Below, piece by piece: positions 1 to 6,650 of a DNA stretch of 8,381 nt. Position numbers and translations under genes: made by a program. Numbering within the stretch: position 1 is the first letter of the stretch; each line of letters begins with the position of its first letter. The stretch is from the NCBI GenBank assembly GCA_030587505.1, contig JAUQYY010000164.1, positions 1-8,381 of the forward strand, read 5' to 3'. Origin of the DNA: Candidatus Sigynarchaeota archaeon. GTDB lineage: Archaea > Asgardarchaeota > Jordarchaeia > Jordarchaeales > Jordarchaeaceae. The notes under the pieces are model-generated. The model was not told where the DNA came from. It was given only the letters and a program-made list of their open reading frames with translations, and searched no databases.

Positions 1-12
1 TTGTCGGTGAAG

Positions 13-73
13 TTTTTATAGTCCGCCTGAGGTTAGTTAGGGTACGAAACCTAATTTAATTGCTGGTGGGGTG
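13..73 (+). promoter_or_regulatory. Promoter and ribosome binding site of the left operon
   Basis: TTTTTATA at 13-20 is a good archaeal TATA box and would place the transcript start near 42. A second AT-rich stretch at 51-61 would start transcription near 80, after the TTG codon, so it suits only the internal ATG starts. GGTG at 70-73 within a G-rich run lies 5 bases before the TTG at 79. A short inverted repeat (TTAGG 37-41, CCTAA 50-54) flanks the expected start and could be an operator, but it is only 5 bp long. Read by eye; no motif scoring was done. Confidence 0.45.
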
Positions 74-78
74 TTTTT

Positions 79-1212
79 TTGCCGTTAAAGATGCATGAGA
101 ATGAAACCATGACTCCGAGAGAAAGGGTGGAAACTGCTTTAGCCTTGAAGGAGCCTGATAGGGTTCCCTTCGCCGCGTCTTTTCACTGTGCTCAGGCCAG
201 GCTAACCGGGATGACTATTGAGGAGTTTTTCTTTGACGTGCCGAAATCCTACGAGGCAACCAAAAAGGTTTGGGAGATGTTTGGTGGTTTCGACATCTAC
301 TCCGGATGCTCCCCCATACTGGTATACTATCTTCCGTGGCCCAACTCGCATAGCATGTTCTACTTTGACTGGACTCTTCCCAAGGGCAACACTCCCGAGC
401 AGATGAACGAGAGGGAGCTTATGAAACGGAGTGACTACGGTCTCGTGACAGAGAAGGGTTTCGCTCCCTTCAAGAGGAGGCCCGAGCTGGAGAAGGAGTT
501 CCTGAACATTGTGTCCCAGTTCGCCGTTTTGGACACGAAGGAGTGGCTCAGGGAAATGGACGTGATATCCATGGCCCACGCCGTTATAGAACCTCCTGTG
601 GACATCATCTCCTTCCTTAGGAGTATGAACAAGTTCCTAATGGATGTTGTCGAGATTCCGGACATCGTCGTCGAGGCCTGCGAGGCCACGGTGGATGAGA
701 TGCTCGCAACCCTCGACACTCAGCTACAGTTCATGGGAGCGGAAAAGGGACCTAAAGTGGTTCTCTTCGGATTTTCACGCATCGCAACCAACCTCATTTC
801 CCCCAAAAAGTTCGAACTCTTCTGGCCCCAAATCAAAAAGATTTCAGAAGCCATCATAAAAAAGGGATGCATCGTGCAGTTCCACCTAGACAACGACTAC
901 ACGGACGTATTGGAATACTTCACAGAGCTACCGAAGGGTAAAACCTGGTTCCACCTGGACCTAACAGACATCTTCAGAGCGAAAGAAATTCTAGGAGACA
1001 GAGCGTGCCTTATGGGAAACATACCGCCACAGGTTACTGGTTTGGGAACCCCCAGAGAAGTTGAGGAATATTGTAGGAAACAGATCGAAGGCTGCATGGA
1101 GGGCGGCGGCTACATGCTCTGCTCAGCCTGCGTACTACCCGACAACATCCCCGCCGACAATCTGAGAGCTATGAAGGAGTCCGTGATGAAGTACGGACTC
1201 TACCGAGCCTAA
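79..1212 (+). CDS. URO-D superfamily (MtaA/COG0407-like) corrinoid-linked methyltransferase
   Basis: A 377-residue protein of the uroporphyrinogen decarboxylase superfamily. It is the branch that includes cobalamin-dependent methyltransferases rather than haem enzymes. The N-terminal MTPRERVETALALKEPDRVP (residues 11-30) and the C-terminal GGGYML...CVLPDNIP...NLRAM (342-365) are the family's typical ends. In MtaA-type enzymes zinc is held by His-x-Cys plus a distal Cys. Here the equivalents appear to be His269, Asp271 and Cys351, with an extra Cys348, so the middle ligand is changed. The likely role is methyl transfer to or from a corrinoid protein such as the one at 6651. The substrate cannot be read from sequence. 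The TTG start is chosen because GGTG sits 5 bases upstream; ATG at 91 or 109 are alternatives, and 109 (residue 11) is the usual family start. The next gene follows after 66 bases on the same strand. No signal peptide, so cytoplasmic. Family call firm, reaction inferred. Confidence 0.88.
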   Translation: MPLKMHENETMTPRERVETALALKEPDRVPFAASFHCAQARLTGMTIEEFFFDVPKSYEATKKVWEMFGGFDIYSGCSPILVYYLPWPNSHSMFYFDWTLPKGNTPEQMNERELMKRSDYGLVTEKGFAPFKRRPELEKEFLNIVSQFAVLDTKEWLREMDVISMAHAVIEPPVDIISFLRSMNKFLMDVVEIPDIVVEACEATVDEMLATLDTQLQFMGAEKGPKVVLFGFSRIATNLISPKKFELFWPQIKKISEAIIKKGCIVQFHLDNDYTDVLEYFTELPKGKTWFHLDLTDIFRAKEILGDRACLMGNIPPQVTGLGTPREVEEYCRKQIEGCMEGGGYMLCSACVLPDNIPADNLRAMKESVMKYGLYRA

Positions 1213-1278
1213 CTCAAATCAAAGAAGGGAAACGTGACAATTTTGGCTTCGACCAATTGTTGTGTGTGAGTGTTTACC

Positions 1279-1992
1279 ATGTTGTATCGTGACTCCGTTG
1301 CTAAAGCACAGGAACTGTACTACGAACTGATTCTGAAGTCCGGGTTTCCCATTAAGGGCTTGAAACCGGAAGATTTGGAAGTGGTGGACTTTGGTTTAAG
1401 CCAGGGGGAGCTGGACACCTTCAAAAGAATCGGCCTCGGAATATACGTGCTGGTGAACGAGGCCGAGTGCGGGAAGGTTCTGTGCTTTCTTCCGAACCAG
1501 TACATGCCCGAGCACCGCCACCAGTCAGTAATAGTCATGCCCAAGGGTTCAGAAATCAGAGAAGGCTTCCTCGAGTTGAAGGAACTCGTGAAAAACTTCA
1601 AGGGTCTTGAGGAGTACGGGGAAGACGCTGTCTACTTGGTGCCGGAAAGTAGTGAAACTCCCGTCCCTGAGGAAGGCGTTCTCATTCCGGGGAAACAGGA
1701 GTACTTCCACACGATTATGGGTACAGGTTCAATGTTCGTGCCTGGTGAACCAACCAGTAAACCCACCTACCCAATACCCGAGGACCAGCGTCCATACACA
1801 ACAGCACTACACGAAGTCTTTCTAGAACCCGGGGTGGGTTTCCACATCGCCGAAAACACGCCCCACAGCGTTGTGGCTGGACCCGAAGGCCTCGTAGTTT
1901 TAGAGTTTTCTTTGACAAGCAGGGATCCCCTTGACATATTCACGAACCCGAATATTGACAGAATTACTCGCATTGAGGAGCGTCCAGAATAA
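1279..1992 (+). CDS. Cupin sugar isomerase, D-lyxose/D-mannose isomerase family
   Basis: A 237-residue single-domain cupin resembling D-lyxose ketol-isomerases. The metal site is visible as EHRH (His79, His81), Glu92 eleven residues later, and His196 in NTPHSV. This H-x-H-x10-E...H spacing fits the YdaE-type D-lyxose isomerases as I recall them. The C-terminal stretch AGPEGLVVLEFS...SRDPLDIFTNP is a family hallmark. Enzymes of this group interconvert D-lyxose and D-xylulose and often D-mannose and D-fructose. Lying 18 bases upstream of an alpha-mannosidase, it most plausibly converts released mannose to fructose (inference). ATG at 1279 is preferred. A GTG at 1270 would add three residues, and neither has a strong ribosome binding site (GTGA at 1266-1269 is the best match). 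There are 66 bases after the methyltransferase and no obvious promoter between them. The product is cytoplasmic. Confidence 0.82.
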   Translation: MLYRDSVAKAQELYYELILKSGFPIKGLKPEDLEVVDFGLSQGELDTFKRIGLGIYVLVNEAECGKVLCFLPNQYMPEHRHQSVIVMPKGSEIREGFLELKELVKNFKGLEEYGEDAVYLVPESSETPVPEEGVLIPGKQEYFHTIMGTGSMFVPGEPTSKPTYPIPEDQRPYTTALHEVFLEPGVGFHIAENTPHSVVAGPEGLVVLEFSLTSRDPLDIFTNPNIDRITRIEERPE

Positions 1993-2010
1993 ACAGGCGA
2001 AGGAGTACCT

Positions 2011-4680
2011 ATGAAAAAAGAATATGTATCAATTCTGGTTTCTCACACCCACTGGGATCGGGAGTGGCACAAGCCGTTTCAAACGTTCCGCGGGTACATG
2101 GTCGAAATGGTTGACCGCCTCATAGAGTTGATGGAGAGAAACCCTGACTATAAGCATTTTTTGTTGGATGGTCAATCGGTTCTGCTTGAGGATTACTTCG
2201 AGGTGAGACCTGAGAACAAGGAGCGGATTCGCTCACTGATAAGTCGTGGCCGCTTGAGTGTTGGACCTTTCTACGTTCTACCCGATATGTTTCTGGTTTC
2301 GGCTGAGTCCATTGTGCGGAACCTGCTTCTGGGCATAATGGTTGCCGAAGAGTACGGAGGGGCGCACCGCGTGGGGTACCAGCCCGACTGCTTCGGGCAG
2401 ATAGCTCAAACCCCTCAGATAATGAAGGGATTCGGTTTCGACGGGTTCGTTTTCTGGAGAGGGTTGGGTGACGAGGTTGACACTCTGCCTACAGCTTTCC
2501 TGTGGGAGTCTCCAAGCGGAGACAGAATCCTAACCTACCAGCTGGCACTAGGCTACTTTAACGCGGGCGACCTTCCTGAAGATTTGGATGACGCCGTCAA
2601 ACTCATTGAGAAGACAAAAGCCTGGCTCGAAGAAAGAAGTAACAGGCGCTTCCACCTCCTGCTGAACGGCCACGACCACGCCTACCCCCAGGAGCATATT
2701 CCCCAAGTAGTAAGGGCTTACAACGAGAGGCATCCGAGTGAGCCCATAAGACAAGGAAGTCTCACAGACTTTTTCGATCAACTCAAAGAGAACGTAGAGG
2801 ACCTGCCGGTCCACAGGGGTGAATTCAGAGGGGCGCGCATATTCCCAATTTTACAAGGAGTTCTATCCGCCCGCTTGTACCTGAAGCAAGCGAATTTTAG
2901 ATGTCAGACAAAGCTGGAAACCTACGCGGAGCCCTTCTCAGCCTGGGCGTGGACTCTCGAAGAGTGTTACGACCGGGATTACCTGTGGCTTGCCTGGAGG
3001 TGGCTTCTTAAAAATCATCCCCACGATAGTATTTGCGGCTGTTCCGTGGATCAGGTTCACAGGGAGATGGAAACCAGATTCGCGTGGAGCGAGCAGATAG
3101 CCGACTTCTGCACACGCAGAGCGATGGAGCAAATAGCTTCGAGAGCGTCAGCTTCGAGTGACGGTTTTCCCGTAGCGGTTTTCAACCCTTCTCCATGGAG
3201 GAGAACAGGAGTCGTGGAGTTTTTCTTGGACCCCTTCCCGCTTTTCACCTTTTCCTGTCAGCACTTTGACCTCAACCCGCTGCTCCTCAAGAGCATGGAG
3301 TTCACTCCAGACCGCAACTTTTGCGTAGTTGACCGGGAGGGGCGAGTTCTTCCAGTGGAAGTGTATCACAATCCTGAGGACTACCGGTTCAGGGCTGATG
3401 AAAACATACCTCCATACACTCTGAGGTTTCTCGCGGAGAACGTTCCAGCCTGCGGGTACAAGGTGGTGCACCTGAGGGATGGGAAGGCTGAGAACGTGCA
3501 AACGCCTCTTAAGGTTAACTCTCGGGACGGAACTATGGAGAACGAGCACCTTAGGGCCAGGTTTAATCCCAACGGCACCGTTGACGTGACGGAAATAAGC
3601 AACGGGGTGACTTTCAAGGGATTGCACGTGTTTGAAGATGTTGGGGACAACGGTGACGAGTACAATTACTCCAAACTGCGGGAGGATACGGTTTTCACGA
3701 GTGAGAACCTGAACGCTGAAATCTCCTTCGAGGAGCACCCTATGTTGGCGACGGCGGTGATAAGAATCGAAATGCTTCTCCCAGAAGGCTTGGATGAGGG
3801 AGATCGAAACCGCCGCTCCAGCAGGATGAAGCCTCTGAGGATAGTGTCACGTGTATCCCTCTTTCCCGGCTCCAGGTTTCTTTACTTCAAGACAGAAATC
3901 GAGAACAGTGTTAAGGATCACCGCTTGAGGGTTCTCTTCCCGACAGGCATAAAAACCGATAGAGTCTATGCCGACGGTCACTTTGGGGTTGTTGAAAGAA
4001 GCTTGGAGCTTCCCGACGACACAAACTGGATAGAGGTGCAGAGCACAACGAGCCACCAAAACCTCTTTGTGGACATAAACGACGGAGAGAAGGGTCTAGC
4101 CGTAGCGAATAAGGGGCTGCCCGAGTACGAGATCTACGGGGAACAAGAAAGAACCATAGCCATAACTCTTATCCGCTCGGTGGGCTGGCTATCAAGAAAC
4201 ACAGACAACAACAACCGCAAAACCTTCGGAGGCCCCGCGATACCGACACCAGAGGCACAGTGCCAAGGGCGACACACAGTGGAGTACGCGGTAATACCTC
4301 ACTCCGAAGACTGGGAAGACGCGCAGGTTCCAAGAATAGCCAGAGAATTCGCCCACGAACTAAAGGCTGTTGAGGCCAGGAATTCGACTGGCGGATTACC
4401 CGCCTCTCTGAGCTTCCTGGAGATCGAACCTCCATCGATAATTCTGTCCGCGGTTAAAAAGGCCGAGAAGGTGGACGCCTTGGTGATTCGCATCTACAAC
4501 ACCGGAAAAGCAGCACAGAACGCTGCATTAAAACTCTACAGACCAGTGAGGTCAGCCAGCCTAATCAACCTAAAGGAAGGCGAAATAGCAAAGCAAATAC
4601 CCTTATCAGTGGACGGAAACAAACTCACCTTGAAACAAATTCCACCGGGGAAAATTGTAACTCTAAAACTCCAGCTCTAG
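2011..4680 (+). CDS. GH38 alpha-mannosidase, MngB-like
   Basis: An 889-residue glycoside hydrolase family 38 enzyme, close in length to E. coli MngB. The catalytic domain (about 5-270) opens with HTHWDREWH, where His14 and Asp16 are expected zinc ligands. Asp126 in GYQPDCFG is the expected nucleophile and metal ligand, and His223 in NGHDHAYP the fourth ligand. The helical middle domain (about 285-365) carries HPHDSICGCSVDQVH (336-350), a conserved GH38 block. A long beta-rich C-terminal part (about 390-889) completes the fold. Family members cleave alpha-mannosides with retention of configuration. MngB acts on 6-phospho-mannosyl-glycerate, others on oligomannose, so the natural substrate is open. 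No signal peptide is present, hence action on an imported or internal mannoside. The ATG has GGAG at 2002-2005, 5 bases upstream, and the gene starts 18 bases after the isomerase stop, arguing for one operon. All catalytic residues look intact. Confidence 0.93.
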   Translation: MKKEYVSILVSHTHWDREWHKPFQTFRGYMVEMVDRLIELMERNPDYKHFLLDGQSVLLEDYFEVRPENKERIRSLISRGRLSVGPFYVLPDMFLVSAESIVRNLLLGIMVAEEYGGAHRVGYQPDCFGQIAQTPQIMKGFGFDGFVFWRGLGDEVDTLPTAFLWESPSGDRILTYQLALGYFNAGDLPEDLDDAVKLIEKTKAWLEERSNRRFHLLLNGHDHAYPQEHIPQVVRAYNERHPSEPIRQGSLTDFFDQLKENVEDLPVHRGEFRGARIFPILQGVLSARLYLKQANFRCQTKLETYAEPFSAWAWTLEECYDRDYLWLAWRWLLKNHPHDSICGCSVDQVHREMETRFAWSEQIADFCTRRAMEQIASRASASSDGFPVAVFNPSPWRRTGVVEFFLDPFPLFTFSCQHFDLNPLLLKSMEFTPDRNFCVVDREGRVLPVEVYHNPEDYRFRADENIPPYTLRFLAENVPACGYKVVHLRDGKAENVQTPLKVNSRDGTMENEHLRARFNPNGTVDVTEISNGVTFKGLHVFEDVGDNGDEYNYSKLREDTVFTSENLNAEISFEEHPMLATAVIRIEMLLPEGLDEGDRNRRSSRMKPLRIVSRVSLFPGSRFLYFKTEIENSVKDHRLRVLFPTGIKTDRVYADGHFGVVERSLELPDDTNWIEVQSTTSHQNLFVDINDGEKGLAVANKGLPEYEIYGEQERTIAITLIRSVGWLSRNTDNNNRKTFGGPAIPTPEAQCQGRHTVEYAVIPHSEDWEDAQVPRIAREFAHELKAVEARNSTGGLPASLSFLEIEPPSIILSAVKKAEKVDALVIRIYNTGKAAQNAALKLYRPVRSASLINLKEGEIAKQIPLSVDGNKLTLKQIPPGKIVTLKLQL

Positions 4681-4839
4681 AAAGACCAGCAACCCTTCTT
4701 TAGAACCCTTTCACAAATCCTTTACTCAAGAAAACCATGAGCCACGTTTAAAGATACGGAATGGAAACCTCCAGTGTGCAAACAGTGTTCGCTTCGGACG
4801 AAGCAAAAAAAATTGGGAAATGATGTTTTCCTCTTTCCG
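4681..4839. other. Convergent intergenic region without a gene
   Basis: No convincing coding frame. It holds the ends of the two convergent transcripts, a direct repeat AACCCTT (4691-4697 and 4705-4711), a perfect 6-bp inverted repeat GCTTCG-GA-CGAAGC at 4791-4804, and an A8 run at 4805-4812. The downstream border is the stop codon of the methyltransferase stub. Confidence 0.5.
4791..4812 (-). terminator. Possible terminator of the hydrolase transcript (T8 run)
   Basis: On the - strand a run of eight T (4812 down to 4805) lies about 27 bases beyond the stop of the methyltransferase stub. Archaeal polymerase can stop on U tracts alone. The adjacent GCTTCG/CGAAGC hairpin comes after the U tract in this direction, so it is not a classic bacterial terminator. 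For the + strand mannosidase transcript the hairpin lacks a following T run. Confidence 0.4.
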
Positions 4840-4956
4840 CTAGTCAAACTCTAGGGGGTTGCCGTATTCTTTTGCCACGTCCATGAAGGCTCTTAGGTTT
4901 TCTAGGGGTGTTTCTGGTGGAACCTCGCACCCCGTGGCGAGCATGTACATTCCCCC
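4840..4956 (-). pseudogene. C-terminal stub of a second URO-D family methyltransferase
   Basis: Reading the - strand from 4956 gives 38 codons and a TAG stop at 4842-4840 that encode an unmistakable URO-D family C-terminus: GGMYMLATGCEVPPETP, then LENLRAFMDVAKEYG, then a six-residue tail. It aligns without gaps to residues 342-373 of the intact methyltransferase at 79, with 14 of 32 positions identical, including the zinc cysteine (codon 4929-4927). It also has the canonical GC-E-V-P-P form. The whole catalytic barrel upstream is missing. Homology stops abruptly at about 4956, only 26 bases after the hydrolase stop and in a different frame. I therefore read it as what is left after a deletion of a gene that once followed the hydrolase in the same operon. 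No start codon with a ribosome binding site is present for the fragment, so it is probably not translated. Confidence 0.75.
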
Positions 4957-4982
4957 GGGGGCTGTTTGATTTCTAGTAGGGT

Positions 4983-6371
4983 TTATTTCGTGTCCTCCAT
5001 TTTGTACCACTCCGAGGCAGCTTTGAACATAACATCGCTGTGGTCTACCAGCTCTCCGCCCGCGTCTTTTAGGACTCTTTGGAACATTTCGTTTGCTATG
5101 TCTCTGTTTTCCTCAACAATGTTCATGGTTTGTCCTGGGTCCCTTTTCACGTCGTATAGGTACTCTCTCTTTCTTGAGTAGTCTGAAATGTAAACGTATT
5201 CTTTGTCCTTTGTCCAGACGTAGCCGTTGAACCCGCTGGTCGCGTAGCCCCGCTCTTCCCGCTCTCCCGACACTAGAGACCAGAGTTCCTCTCCGTCTAC
5301 TGGCGCTGGGGGTTCAATGTCGAGGAACGAGAGTATGGTGGGAACTATGTCGTGGTTATAAACGAATCCAGAAACGCGTGTGCCTCTCTTGTACCCGTCG
5401 GGGTGCCTGATGAGGAGCGGAATATCCATCAGTTCGGGGTGAAGCCCCCAGGGAATCTTCCCCGTCATTCCGTGTTCCCCCAACTGGTGTCCGTGGTCTG
5501 AGGTTAGAACCAGCAGTGTTTCGTCTAACAGTTCAAGCTCCCTCATTTTTTCAATAAATCTTCCAAGCCACGCGTCCACCATGGTTACCTCACCCGCGTA
5601 GCATGCTCTCATGTACTTCAACTCGTCGGGTGTGAGGTAATCCGTGCTGGCTGAGTAATTCGGAGTGATAACCTCCCTTCCCTCGTAGTTGGGATAGTAG
5701 AGGTCACGGTACTTTTGGGGAGGGTCCCATGGTTCGTGTGGGTCAAACGAGTCAATGAAGAGGAAAAACTTTTCTGCTTCCTTGTTCTCCTCCACCCATT
5801 TAATCGCAGCGCTGAACACTCTTGGGGCAAAGTAGTCCTCTTCGGTTTCACGCTCCGCTGTGTTTGTGAGGTACTGCGGAAGTATGGTCATCATGTGTTC
5901 GCAGATCCCGCTCTCGGGGATGTGGCGGGCCAGCTTTTCCGGAGCGGGTCTCGGCGCGGTTTTGTAGGGGTCCACCTCCTGACCTCTGATCAGCTGCCAC
6001 TGGGCGTATCCTCGGTGAAAGTTCATGCTGGGCTTGAAGTAGTGGTAGGTGTCCGTTATGAAGGCTGTTGTGTATCCTTTCCAGCGGAGAATCTCAGCTA
6101 TGGTTGTCTGCGACTCGGGAATCGGCTCCCATCCGTAAACCTGCACCACATCTCCCTTTCGGGGATGATACTCCCTAAAGGGAAAGGTTCGGATTCCCGT
6201 GTGTGTTGAGCGTCGGAAAGGAATGGTCGGAAGGGATTCGGGGTGCGCATCCATGAAAATAATGCTCTCCCTTGCTAAGGCGTCTAAGTTAGGGGTCTTT
6301 ATCCAACTGTTTCCGTACACTCCAATGTGATCCTTTCTCAGGGTGTCCAGTACAATTATGACAACATTCAA
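4983..6371 (-). CDS. Sulfatase-fold hydrolase with threonine at the nucleophile position
   Basis: A 462-residue protein of the alkaline phosphatase/sulfatase superfamily. It begins directly with the first core strand MNVVIIVLDTLRKDH (Asp9 a metal ligand), then NLDALARES, the active-site loop, FDPHEPW (His212), TSDHGHQLGEHG (Asp292, His293 metal ligands) and DIPLLIRHPDG. In sulfatases the loop reads Cys/Ser-x-Pro-x-Arg followed by Thr-Gly, with the Cys or Ser turned into formylglycine. Here it is Thr49-Ile-Pro-Phe-Arg...Thr-Gly, codon ACC at 6227-6225, so that route is not available. Threonine nucleophiles are normal in phosphodiesterase relatives, so the enzyme may act on a phosphoester or use another mechanism. 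TTG at 6371 is chosen because GGTGGT lies 5 bases upstream and the protein then starts like its family. The frame is open a further 37 codons to 6482, but that extension runs through a TATA-like box. No signal peptide, so cytoplasmic. The gene is convergent with the mannosidase. Confidence 0.85.
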   Translation of the reverse strand: MNVVIIVLDTLRKDHIGVYGNSWIKTPNLDALARESIIFMDAHPESLPTIPFRRSTHTGIRTFPFREYHPRKGDVVQVYGWEPIPESQTTIAEILRWKGYTTAFITDTYHYFKPSMNFHRGYAQWQLIRGQEVDPYKTAPRPAPEKLARHIPESGICEHMMTILPQYLTNTAERETEEDYFAPRVFSAAIKWVEENKEAEKFFLFIDSFDPHEPWDPPQKYRDLYYPNYEGREVITPNYSASTDYLTPDELKYMRACYAGEVTMVDAWLGRFIEKMRELELLDETLLVLTSDHGHQLGEHGMTGKIPWGLHPELMDIPLLIRHPDGYKRGTRVSGFVYNHDIVPTILSFLDIEPPAPVDGEELWSLVSGEREERGYATSGFNGYVWTKDKEYVYISDYSRKREYLYDVKRDPGQTMNIVEENRDIANEMFQRVLKDAGGELVDHSDVMFKAASEWYKMEDTK

Positions 6372-6443
6372 CTCATACCACCAGTCATAGATGTGAAAGC
6401 GGTTAGTGTAATGTTGAGCGTTTTGACCTGTAACCTTAGTGTT

Positions 6444-6476
6444 GCGGTACTTAATTACCACTGTAGAATATAACTT
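6444..6476 (-). promoter_or_regulatory. Hydrolase promoter with near-palindromic operator candidate
   Basis: On the - strand TTATAT (6473-6468), preceded by an A-rich BRE-like stretch, is a likely TATA box with a start near 6444 and a leader of about 70 bases before the TTG at 6371. Between box and start lies GGTACTTAATTACC (6446-6459), in which six of seven base pairs are symmetric. A protein bound there would cover the initiation site, so it is a repressor-site candidate. Confidence 0.4.
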
Positions 6477-6508
6477 TTTCAATCAAGTTCTTATTGGTTA
6501 ATAGATGT

Positions 6509-6582
6509 TCGTCTAGATACGCTGTGTAAAACCGTGCGGTGTTTCCATGAATCGTCTTGAAGATTCGGTGAAAGAGACGATT
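6509..6582. repeat. Inverted repeat and TCGTCT repeats in the divergent control region
   Basis: AATCGTCT (6550-6557) and AGACGATT (6575-6582) form a perfect 8-bp inverted repeat with a 17-base spacer. A third TCGTCT, within TCGTCTAGA at 6509-6517, repeats the motif 43 bases upstream of the one in TCGTCTTGA (6552-6560). The array sits 22 bases before the corrinoid gene TATA box and could be the binding site of a shared regulator of the divergent genes, or a chance hairpin. Confidence 0.4.
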
Positions 6583-6604
6583 GTAGGAGGCAAACTGGAA
6601 AACA

Positions 6605-6646
6605 TTTTAAAACATTAAATGGATTAAAGCCAAAAGAAAGGGTGAT
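6605..6646 (+). promoter_or_regulatory. Promoter and ribosome binding site of the corrinoid protein gene
   Basis: TTTTAAAA at 6605-6612 is a plausible TATA box with an expected start near 6634. GGTGAT at 6641-6646, a full match to the archaeal anti-Shine-Dalgarno core, lies 4 bases before the ATG at 6651. It decides the start against the in-frame GTG at 6642, which would itself lie inside this site. Confidence 0.55.
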
Positions 6647-6650
6647 AATC

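Noticed and set aside
3148..3738. 196-codon - strand frame inside the mannosidase
   Set aside because: It lies fully opposite conserved GH38 sequence; its translation shows no domain and it has no promoter or ribosome binding site of note.
5715..6209. 164-codon + strand frame opposite the hydrolase
   Set aside because: It is antisense to the well-supported hydrolase gene, has no recognisable motifs and follows from the codon pattern of the other strand.
6372..6482. 37-residue N-terminal extension of the hydrolase from TTG 6482
   Set aside because: The extension covers a TATA-like box and a near-palindrome. The family begins at the first core strand, and TTG 6371 has a GGTGGT site.
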